Source: an uncultured Clostridia bacterium
Lineage (GTDB): Bacteria; Bacillota; Clostridia; Oscillospirales; Acutalibacteraceae
Length of the DNA stretch: 14,381 nucleotides
Direction: 5' to 3'
NCBI GenBank assembly: GCA_947629295.1
Contig: CANRDH010000024.1
Coordinates: forward strand, 1-14,381
Below, piece after piece: positions 5,037 to 11,504 of the stretch (its first letter is position 1; the number at the start of each line of letters is the position of its first letter). The translations under genes were made by a program, and so were the position numbers. The notes under the pieces are model-generated. The model ran no database searches and had not been told where the DNA came from. It saw nothing but the letters and a program-made list of their open reading frames with translations.

Positions 5037-6938
5037 ATGAAAAGGAAATTATCAGTCATACTTTCGGTTATACTGGCGGCTGTTTCTATTTCTGCCTGCG
5101 GAGATTCGGGTTCTTCGCCTGCAAACGGAACACGGGATACACAAAGCAGTATAAGCTCGTCGTCACAGACAGATGATGAGTCTGTTAATGAAAGTACAGA
5201 GTCTACTCAAAGCTCGGTCTCGGAGTCAACTGAAAATCAGTCGGATGCGGAAAAATCTGAAGTAGGCAAAAAGAATGAAAGCAGTAAGCAAATCTCGTCG
5301 GAAAATTCAAAGACTTCATCCTCATCCCGGGAACAAAGCAGTAACGCAGGTCAGAACAGCACGGCAAGCCAAAGCAGTACGCCGACGAATTCCTCACCTG
5401 CATCGAATCCCGCACAAAACAGCAATAAAAGTAATAACAATAATAGTAATAATAATACAAATTCAAGCGTACCACAGAGCAGTAAAGACAGTACGGGTTC
5501 TGATAAAAAACCGTCCGGCAGCACCGGCAGTAGCGGAAATAACAACAATACGAATACGGCCGGCTCGCAGGGTACGGATACGTTAATAGGTGACCAAGCC
5601 GTATATAATAAGCTTTTCAGTCTTGACAGTAAGGTTACAATAGAGATAACCATGTCAAAAAGCGAAATGGATAAAATGAACAGCGATTATTACAAATATA
5701 AGAATAAGGGAACAAAATCCCCCATTTACAGAAAAGCTGACGCAGTTATAACTGTGGGAGGAAAAAAGTATACGATAGATGAAGTCGGTATACGTGCAAA
5801 GGGTAATCTTTCCGTTCTGCCTGTTTATGCGGATGATTCAGGTAAGCTTAATCTTTCTCATTATAAGTTAAGCTTCAATGAAACCTTTGATGATAAGACA
5901 TATTACGGAAGCGACGCAAAGGTATGGAAAAGTACATCGGAAAGAAAGGCAAGAAAAAACAGACGCTTTGCAACACTTAAAAAGCTTGATGTTAAATGGA
6001 ACAGAAACTATGACGATACATACATAAGAGAAATATATGCTTCGGAAATGTTCAGGCAGAGCGGGGTTATTTCACAGAAAATCGGACTTTCACAGCTTAA
6101 ATTCAATAACAATAATTACGGGGTTATGACAATATATGAGCCAATAGATGAGATCTTCCTCGAGCGTAATCTGCCGAAATCCGCCCTTGGAGGGGATCTG
6201 TATAAGGTAGGCTGGACATATTCCCCCGCAAACTATGTTGAAAATCAGGTGACGATAGGTATTGCCGATGAGGACAAGGGAACAAAATATAATTTTGACC
6301 TCAAGACAAACGAAAAAACCTCAAAGAATGAAAAACTGAAAAATTTCCTTAAGGTTATAAATTCAAATCCGAGCCAGTCACAGCTTGAAGCTGTACTTGA
6401 CACTGACTGCTTCGCTAAATTCCTTGCGGCATATTATTTTGCCGGAGACCCGGACGATATAAGGAATAATTACAATAACCATTATATCTACTTCCGTAAG
6501 GATAACGGAAAGGCAATATTTATTCCCTATGATAATGACCGAACACTCGGAATCACAATGGGATATAACCCGGACGGAACCGGAATGACGGGGCAGTCGC
6601 CGTATTCCGACCGTGCGGCGGGTGCAAATCAGACTCAGGCTAATCCTCTTATAAAGCTTGCTGTTAAAAACGGAAGCTTTCTCAGAAATAAATACACCGC
6701 CGAGCTTAAGAAGGTCGCAGGACTGTCCCTGTGGAACACATCGAGCTTTGAAGCAAAGTATAATAAGGCAAAAGCGAATTATCAAAGCTGTGTCAAGCCG
6801 AGTATAAGCTTCGGAAATGCGGGCAATAATTTTAAATTCAGTCTTGACGGAAAGTATTCGTCGGGGGATAAATCAAATATGTCCTTCTCGGATTATGTCA
6901 CAAGAATAATGAAAACTTATAAAACCTACGTAAAGTAA
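5037..6938 (+). CDS. Secreted CotH-type lipoprotein (atypical kinase fold)
   Basis: A 633-aa exported lipoprotein. Signal peptide MKRKLSVILSVILAAVSISAC has the lipobox ISAC with lipidated C21. Residues 22 to about 178 are a low-complexity Ser/Thr/Asn/Gln linker, including Asn runs coded by AAT/AAC repeats, that would hold the domain off the membrane. From about 185 to the end is a CotH domain: the strand-helix start VTIEITMSKSEMDKM, GIRAKGNLS (251-259, with R253 and K255), and FIPYDNDRTLG with D499 and D501. CotH is established as an atypical protein kinase family: Bacillus CotH phosphorylates spore coat proteins, and related domains occur on Clostridia surfaces. The R-x-KGN and D-x-D blocks fit its ATP and metal sites. 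Its target here is unknown. An ATG at 5016 lacks a ribosome site; 5037 follows AAGG at 5023-5026 and begins a clean signal peptide. Own promoter and terminator make it monocistronic. Confidence 0.85.
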   Translation: MKRKLSVILSVILAAVSISACGDSGSSPANGTRDTQSSISSSSQTDDESVNESTESTQSSVSESTENQSDAEKSEVGKKNESSKQISSENSKTSSSSREQSSNAGQNSTASQSSTPTNSSPASNPAQNSNKSNNNNSNNNTNSSVPQSSKDSTGSDKKPSGSTGSSGNNNNTNTAGSQGTDTLIGDQAVYNKLFSLDSKVTIEITMSKSEMDKMNSDYYKYKNKGTKSPIYRKADAVITVGGKKYTIDEVGIRAKGNLSVLPVYADDSGKLNLSHYKLSFNETFDDKTYYGSDAKVWKSTSERKARKNRRFATLKKLDVKWNRNYDDTYIREIYASEMFRQSGVISQKIGLSQLKFNNNNYGVMTIYEPIDEIFLERNLPKSALGGDLYKVGWTYSPANYVENQVTIGIADEDKGTKYNFDLKTNEKTSKNEKLKNFLKVINSNPSQSQLEAVLDTDCFAKFLAAYYFAGDPDDIRNNYNNHYIYFRKDNGKAIFIPYDNDRTLGITMGYNPDGTGMTGQSPYSDRAAGANQTQANPLIKLAVKNGSFLRNKYTAELKKVAGLSLWNTSSFEAKYNKAKANYQSCVKPSISFGNAGNNFKFSLDGKYSSGDKSNMSFSDYVTRIMKTYKTYVK

Positions 6939-6954
6939 AAACAGGTATCCTTTG

Positions 6955-6994
6955 CCCGGTTCCGCTGACAATTTTTGCGGAGCCGGGTATTTTG
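6955..6994 (+). terminator. Rho-independent terminator after the cotH-like gene
   Basis: CCCGGTTCCGC (6955-6965) pairs with GCGGAGCCGGG (6977-6987), 11 pairs with one G-U, across an 11-nt loop. It is followed by TATTTTG. It begins 16 nt after the stop codon and separates this gene from the polysaccharide operon. Confidence 0.85.
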
Positions 6995-7037
6995 ACTCAG
7001 TGAAGGGATATATATTTGCCAAAGCGTACATATATTT

Positions 7038-7067
7038 TTGATATTTTTGCTCTTGTATTGTTATGAT
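7038..7067 (+). promoter_or_regulatory. Possible second, weaker promoter of the polysaccharide operon
   Basis: TTGATA (7038-7043), 18-nt spacer, TATGAT (7062-7067): 10 of 12 consensus bases with acceptable spacing, upstream of the stronger promoter at 7089. Tandem promoters are plausible, but AT-rich sequence gives such matches by chance. Confidence 0.35.
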
Positions 7068-7088
7068 ACCGAAAATGACACAGATTGA

Positions 7089-7117
7089 TTGACAAAGTGC
7101 GCTTTTGAAATTATAAT
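7089..7117 (+). promoter_or_regulatory. Main promoter of the polysaccharide operon, perfect consensus
   Basis: TTGACA (7089-7094), 17-nt spacer, TATAAT (7112-7117), matching the sigma-A consensus throughout. Transcription would start near 7124, leaving a leader of about 28 nt before the ATG at 7152. No operator-like palindrome was seen around it, so expression may be constitutive and strong. Confidence 0.88.
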
Positions 7118-7151
7118 ATTACTTAATTATGGTGTATTGGACTGTGTATCT

Positions 7152-8207
7152 ATGACGGTTTCTTTATGTATAATAGCATATAATGAGGCTGAGGCCTTGC
7201 CGCAGCTTTTTGATGATATTCTTGCCCAGACCTACCCCAAGGATAAGACAGAGCTTGTTTTTGTCGACAGCGGCTCACGGGATAAGACAAGGGATATATT
7301 TCGGAAATTTGCGGAAGCTAATAAAAATACTTATTTGAATATATCCGTTTGTGATAATCCTAAAAAATTGCAGGCTGCGGGTTGGAATACGGCTATAAAG
7401 GCAGCGTCAGGGGATATTATCATAAGGCTTGACGCTCATGCTTCAATCCCGAAGGAATTTATAGAAAAAAATGTAAAAATAATTTCGGAGGGGGAATATA
7501 TATGCGGAGGTGCCAGACCGAACAATATCCTGAGTCCCACGCCATATAAAGAAATGCTGCTGCTTGCGGAAAGCTCTATGTTCGGCAGCTCATTTGCCGG
7601 TTATCGCAGGCAGGGAGAGGGGAAAAAATATGTTTCTTCACTTTTCCATGGGGCGTACCGTCGGGAGGTTTTTGAAAAAGTCGGAGGATTCAATGAAAAT
7701 CTAGGCCGGACTGAGGATAATGAGCTGCATTGGAGGATAAGACAGAACGGGTATAAAATCTGTCAGAGTGACGAAATAATATCATATCAGAATATACGAC
7801 CCACGCTGTCCGGAATGTTGAAGCAAAAGTACGGAAACGGCAAATGGGTAGGACTTACCTTAGGAGTATGCCCAAAGTGTCTTTCGTTGTTCCATTTTGC
7901 TCCGTTTTGCTTTGCTGCGGCAATAATATTTTGTATTGTGTTTTTAATTATCGGTATATTTTGCGGTATGCCGCTGCTGTTTTTTCCTATTATACTACTT
8001 GGGGGGGTATATCTGACAGCAGATATTATTATGTCGTTGGCGGCTGTATTCTCGTCAAAAAAGAAAAATGCCTATATGCTGCTGCTTATATTTATATTCC
8101 CGCTTTTGCATATAACATACGGAATAGGAACATTTGTGGGAATAATTGAATTGCCGTTCCGGAAAAAAGCCTTGAGGGTTCAGCAGAGAGAGAAATTGAT
8201 GATGTAA
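7152..8207 (+). CDS. Membrane-anchored GT2 glycosyltransferase, ExoA-like
   Basis: A 351-aa GT-A fold family 2 glycosyltransferase that would transfer a sugar from a nucleotide sugar to a growing glycan at the inner face of the membrane. Seen: start MTVSLCIIAYNEAEAL; nucleotide-binding DSGSRD (39-44); RLDAHA with D94-A95-H96, the DxD-type metal site in the DAH form typical of succinoglycan ExoA-like enzymes; the acceptor/catalytic TEDNELHWR (E188, D189); and QKYGNGKW, standing where processive enzymes carry QxxRW. Three or so membrane helices occupy about 250-335. The donor and acceptor cannot be told from sequence. The frame is open further upstream to 7089, but that would put the start on top of the -35 box and ahead of transcription, so ATG 7152 was chosen despite a weak ribosome site (GGA at 7139). 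First gene of the operon. Confidence 0.85.
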   Translation: MTVSLCIIAYNEAEALPQLFDDILAQTYPKDKTELVFVDSGSRDKTRDIFRKFAEANKNTYLNISVCDNPKKLQAAGWNTAIKAASGDIIIRLDAHASIPKEFIEKNVKIISEGEYICGGARPNNILSPTPYKEMLLLAESSMFGSSFAGYRRQGEGKKYVSSLFHGAYRREVFEKVGGFNENLGRTEDNELHWRIRQNGYKICQSDEIISYQNIRPTLSGMLKQKYGNGKWVGLTLGVCPKCLSLFHFAPFCFAAAIIFCIVFLIIGIFCGMPLLFFPIILLGGVYLTADIIMSLAAVFSSKKKNAYMLLLIFIFPLLHITYGIGTFVGIIELPFRKKALRVQQREKLMM

Positions 8208-8219
8208 AAAAAATGTATG

Positions 8220-8231
8220 GCGGTTCGCCGC
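8220..8231 (+). other. Small TTCG-loop hairpin between two operon genes
   Basis: GCGG, TTCG loop, CCGC, extendable by two G-T pairs, lies in the 43-nt gap just before the ribosome site (GGAGGT, 8239-8244) of the permease gene. It has no T run and so is not a terminator. It might be an RNA-processing or stabilising stem, or chance. Confidence 0.3.
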
Positions 8232-8250
8232 TGAGTACGGAGGTAATATT

Positions 8251-9162
8251 ATGACTGATACTGAGCTTGCGCCTCAAAAGGGAGGAAAAATATCTCGCTT
8301 TTTCAAAAATGTTTGGGCGGGTATAATGCAGATACCGAGGGAACATAAGGGCTTTGCAAAGCAGACGTTTATGCTTGCCAAAGAGGATCTTATAAAAACC
8401 TATAAGGGAGCTATACTCGGCCCGCTTTGGGCGGTTATGAAGCCGCTCTTTCAGCTTTTTGTATATTGGTTTGCTTTTACCATAGGCTTGCGTTCGGCAG
8501 ACAGGACGGAAATGGGTGCGCCGTATTTTATTTTTCTTCTTGTCGGCTTTATTCCGTGGTTTTTTATGAGCGATGCTGTGAGCAGAGGCTCGAAGTCAAT
8601 ATCTGAAAACAGACAGTTTGTCACAAAGGTTTCATTTCCCGTATCGGTTATAATGACATATACTACGATATCAAAATTCTATGTGCATATATTCCTGTTT
8701 TCTCTGGGCTATATTTATTTGCTCTTTACCGGATATCAGCCGAGTCTGTATGATTTGCAGTTGCTGATACTTGCACCGATGATGTTCATGTTTTTTCTTG
8801 CACTTCAATGGTCACTTGCTCCAATGAGCGCCTTCAGCAAGGATTTTGCAAGCTTCATTACCACGATAATGTCAGGTTTGTTCTGGCTTTCAGGTGTATG
8901 CTATGATTCATACAGAATAGGTAATGAAACTATTCGTTTAGCGCTTCTTTTTAATCCGATGACTTATTTTGTTAATGCTTACAGAAAAGCCATTCTTTGC
9001 AATAAATGGGTATGGGAAGCACCAAGCTATGGCGCAAGTATGAAATACGGACTTCACCCCTTGTGGGAAAATGCGATTTTCCTTGCGGAATTTGCATTAG
9101 TCGTCGTGTTGGGTATATATAATTACAACCGTCTCAGAAAGGAATTGCCCGACGTTTTGTAA
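8251..9162 (+). CDS. ABC-2 polysaccharide/teichoic acid export permease (TagG/Wzm type)
   Basis: A 303-aa inner-membrane subunit of an ABC exporter that flips a lipid-linked polymer to the cell surface. The N-terminal cytoplasmic stretch contains the family hallmark LAKEDLIKTYKGAILGPLWA just before helix 1 (the rdlk-RYKGS-LGPLW region of TagG, Wzm and RfbA). Six hydrophobic segments follow: about 62-82, 93-115, 130-162, 172-190, 205-220 and 272-293. NPMTYFVNAYRKAIL before the last helix is also typical, and the length is normal. The start has a strong GGAGGT at 8239-8244 with 6-nt spacing. These permeases work with a dedicated ATPase (TagH/Wzt), usually encoded next door. No Walker A/B protein is encoded on either side here, so the ATPase must be further down the operon or elsewhere. 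Neighbouring glycosyl- and phosphotransferases suggest the cargo is the polymer they make. Confidence 0.9.
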   Translation: MTDTELAPQKGGKISRFFKNVWAGIMQIPREHKGFAKQTFMLAKEDLIKTYKGAILGPLWAVMKPLFQLFVYWFAFTIGLRSADRTEMGAPYFIFLLVGFIPWFFMSDAVSRGSKSISENRQFVTKVSFPVSVIMTYTTISKFYVHIFLFSLGYIYLLFTGYQPSLYDLQLLILAPMMFMFFLALQWSLAPMSAFSKDFASFITTIMSGLFWLSGVCYDSYRIGNETIRLALLFNPMTYFVNAYRKAILCNKWVWEAPSYGASMKYGLHPLWENAIFLAEFALVVVLGIYNYNRLRKELPDVL

Positions 9163-9174
9163 TATTTATATGGC

Positions 9175-9180
9175 GGGGTG
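9175..9180 (+). promoter_or_regulatory. Ribosome binding site deciding the start at 9187
   Basis: GGGGTG is 6 nt ahead of ATG 9187. An alternative GTG start at 9178 would overlap this site and has no comparable sequence of its own. Confidence 0.6.
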
Positions 9181-9186
9181 CGGAAA

Positions 9187-10386
9187 ATGGAGGAAACCTT
9201 TTTTCAAAAGCTTCAGCGCGTAAAGCTTGGGGATATAGGGCATATTTTCCTGTTTATATTTGCATTGCCTATAGCGCTCATATACAGGCTCTTTCGCAGA
9301 GACTTGTGGCTCATATGCGATAACAAAAATGAGGCAAGGGATAACGGGTTTTATCTGTTCAGATATATATGTCAGAATTATCCCGAACAGGATGCAGTTT
9401 ATGCCATAAGTAAGCGTTCACCTGATTATGCAAAAGTCAGAGATTTGGGTAAGGTTGTAAATTACGGAGGCTTTCTGCATTGGATATTATATCTTACGGC
9501 AAAGAAAAATATCAGTTCACAAAAGGGCGGAAAGCCTGATGCGGCGGTTTGTTATTTTCTTGAGGTAAACAGAATTATTAAAAACACACGTATTTTTTTG
9601 CAGCATGGTATTATAAAGGATGATATGCCGTGGCTTTATTATGAAAATACCATGATGAGGATGTTTGTATGCAGTACCGAAAGAGAATGGAGATATGTCA
9701 GCGAAAAATACGGATATCCCGAGGGTTACGTTAAAAAGCTGGGTATTTGCAGGCTTGACGGACTTCATGATATGGAAATAAAGGAAAATCAGATTTTGCT
9801 TATGCCGACATGGAGGAGCTGGATAGCATCGCCGACCTCGGCGTCTTACAGGATTGAGGATGTGTCCGATTTTACGGCTACTGAATATTTCAGGGGCTGG
9901 AGTGGATTTCTCGGCAGCAAAAGGCTGCATGAAATACTTGCGGAAAATAATCTCAAGCTTGTATTTTATCCGCATAGAGATATGCAGCCGTTCTTGAAAT
10001 ATTTTAGTATAAATGATGATAATATAACAGTGGCTAAGTGGCCTGAGTATGATGTTCAGCAGCTTTTGAAGGAATCTGCTTATCTTATCACGGATTACTC
10101 AAGTATAGCTATGGATTTTGCATACATGAAAAAAAGACTTATGTATTATCAGTTTGATTATGAGGATTTCAGGAAAGGTCAATATCCTGAAGGATATTTC
10201 AGCTATGAAAAAGATGGTTTCGGCAAGGTTTGTTATAAATTGGAGAGCGCACTTGACGAACTTGAGACAGCGGCTCGGGAAAAATTTGTAAATGAAGAGG
10301 AATATCTTAAAAAACATGACGAATTTTTCGATTTATACGATAAAAGTAATTGCGAGCGTAATTATAGGGCTATTAAGGGGTTATAA
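9187..10386 (+). CDS. CDP-glycerol glycerophosphotransferase-like protein (TagB/TagF family)
   Basis: A 399-aa enzyme of the family that adds glycerol-phosphate or ribitol-phosphate units from CDP-activated donors to teichoic-acid-like chains at the inner membrane face. One hydrophobic N-terminal segment (about 15-35, FLFIFALPIALIYRLF) would anchor it. The GT-B fold landmarks are clear: FLQHG with H140, LMPTWRSW, FYPHRD with H263, and ITDYSSIAMDFAYM (301-314). The two histidines correspond in motif to the catalytic pair known in TagF. TagF itself is longer; this size is nearer TagB (the primase) or a single-addition enzyme. Whether the unit is glycerol, ribitol or another polyol phosphate cannot be told. 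It starts 24 nt after the permease stop, and the next gene starts 3 nt after its own stop, so tight co-expression is expected. Confidence 0.88.
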   Translation: MEETFFQKLQRVKLGDIGHIFLFIFALPIALIYRLFRRDLWLICDNKNEARDNGFYLFRYICQNYPEQDAVYAISKRSPDYAKVRDLGKVVNYGGFLHWILYLTAKKNISSQKGGKPDAAVCYFLEVNRIIKNTRIFLQHGIIKDDMPWLYYENTMMRMFVCSTEREWRYVSEKYGYPEGYVKKLGICRLDGLHDMEIKENQILLMPTWRSWIASPTSASYRIEDVSDFTATEYFRGWSGFLGSKRLHEILAENNLKLVFYPHRDMQPFLKYFSINDDNITVAKWPEYDVQQLLKESAYLITDYSSIAMDFAYMKKRLMYYQFDYEDFRKGQYPEGYFSYEKDGFGKVCYKLESALDELETAAREKFVNEEEYLKKHDEFFDLYDKSNCERNYRAIKGL

Positions 10387-10389
10387 TAT

Positions 10390-11400
10390 ATGTCAGAAGA
10401 GAAAATTGATTTTGTTATTGCATGGGTAGACGGAAACGACCCCTTATGGCAGGCTGAAAAAGCAGAGTATGATAAATCTGAAAAGATGAAGGACAGCGAT
10501 TCGACAGTTAGGTATCGTGATTGGGATAATTTGCAGTATTGGTTCAGGGCGGCAGAAAAATTTGCTCCGTGGGTGAATAGGATACATTTTATAACATGGG
10601 GACATCTTCCGCAGTGGCTTAATACCGACCACCCCAAGCTTAATATTGTAAATCATCGTGATTATATTCCCGAAAAATATCTTCCGACCTTCAGCTCGCA
10701 TACAATAGAGCTGAATATTCACCGCATAGCGGGTCTTTCGGATAAATTCGTTTATTTTAATGATGATATGTTTATAACAAAGCCTGTATCTCCCGATGAT
10801 TTCTTTAAAAACGGACTTCCGTGTGATACGTTCGGTCTTAATTGCATTTATTTCGGGCATGACAGTGCGGGGCATTTTAACGGCTCAAATATGGAAATCA
10901 TAAATACGGAATTCAGGGATAAAAAGCGCTCCGTAATGAAACGTGATTTTCGGAAATGGTTCAGCCTGAAAAACGGGTGGAGAAAGGTTATGAAAACATT
11001 TCTCCTTATACCGTGGGAATGGTTTCCGGGTTTCCATTACGATCATTTGCCGTCGAATCTTCTTAAACAGACATTAGAAGATGTATGGGATAAATATTAT
11101 GAGGTCCTCGATAAGACCTGTATGGATAAATTCCGCACGGAATCTAATGTGAATCAGTGGCTGTTTAAATATTGGCAGTTCTGTACGGGAGATTATATGG
11201 TACGTTCCGACAAATTCGGCGAGGTATTTCATATTGAGGAAAAAAACTTTGGGGATGCCTGTCTGGCAATTTCCGGACAAAAATATAAAATGATTTGTAT
11301 AAATGATACTCCAAGAACGATAGAGTTTGAAGAAAAGAAGGAAAAAATAAACGGATGCTTTGAGAAAATTTTGCCCGAAAAATCCTCGTATGAAATTTAG
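10390..11400 (+). CDS. Stealth-family sugar-1-phosphate transferase
   Basis: A 336-aa cytoplasmic enzyme of the Stealth family, which makes phosphodiester-linked sugars in capsules and related surface glycans by transferring a hexose-1-phosphate from a nucleotide sugar. All four conserved regions can be seen: CR1 IDFVIAWVDGNDPLW (6-20); CR2, RYRDWDNLQYW through FVYFNDDMF (41-128, including APWVNRIHFITWGHLPQWL and YLPTFSSHTIELNIHRI); CR3 around HYDHLPSNLLKQTLEDVW (216-233); and CR4 around FRTESNVNQWLFKYW (248-262). No membrane helix is evident, so it probably associates with the assembly complex. It is preceded by AAGGGG (10375-10380) and begins 3 nt after the previous stop. With two CDP-glycerol-type transferases as neighbours, it implies a polymer with phosphodiester links. 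The sugar transferred is unknown. Confidence 0.92.
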   Translation: MSEEKIDFVIAWVDGNDPLWQAEKAEYDKSEKMKDSDSTVRYRDWDNLQYWFRAAEKFAPWVNRIHFITWGHLPQWLNTDHPKLNIVNHRDYIPEKYLPTFSSHTIELNIHRIAGLSDKFVYFNDDMFITKPVSPDDFFKNGLPCDTFGLNCIYFGHDSAGHFNGSNMEIINTEFRDKKRSVMKRDFRKWFSLKNGWRKVMKTFLLIPWEWFPGFHYDHLPSNLLKQTLEDVWDKYYEVLDKTCMDKFRTESNVNQWLFKYWQFCTGDYMVRSDKFGEVFHIEEKNFGDACLAISGQKYKMICINDTPRTIEFEEKKEKINGCFEKILPEKSSYEI

Positions 11401-11504
11401 TCAATATATTTCTGTGGCAAGGGTAAGAATTTTAATACTATGCAGATCAGTAAATGGAGAATTATGTTTGAATTTTGATATTTTTGGGAGGAAGAGCTTG
11501 TTTA
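11401..11504 (+). other. Intergenic gap inside the polysaccharide operon
   Basis: This 104-nt AT-rich gap is the longest in the operon. I see no terminator hairpin, no convincing -35/-10 pair and no palindrome. It ends with GGGAGG (11486-11491), the likely ribosome site for the next gene at somewhat long spacing (13 nt). Probably untranslated spacer. Confidence 0.5.

Noticed and set aside
7089..7151. Longer start (TTG 7089) for the GT2 glycosyltransferase
   Set aside because: That codon is the -35 box of a perfect promoter, so it would not be transcribed from that promoter. The GT2 fold begins at MTVSLCIIAYN.
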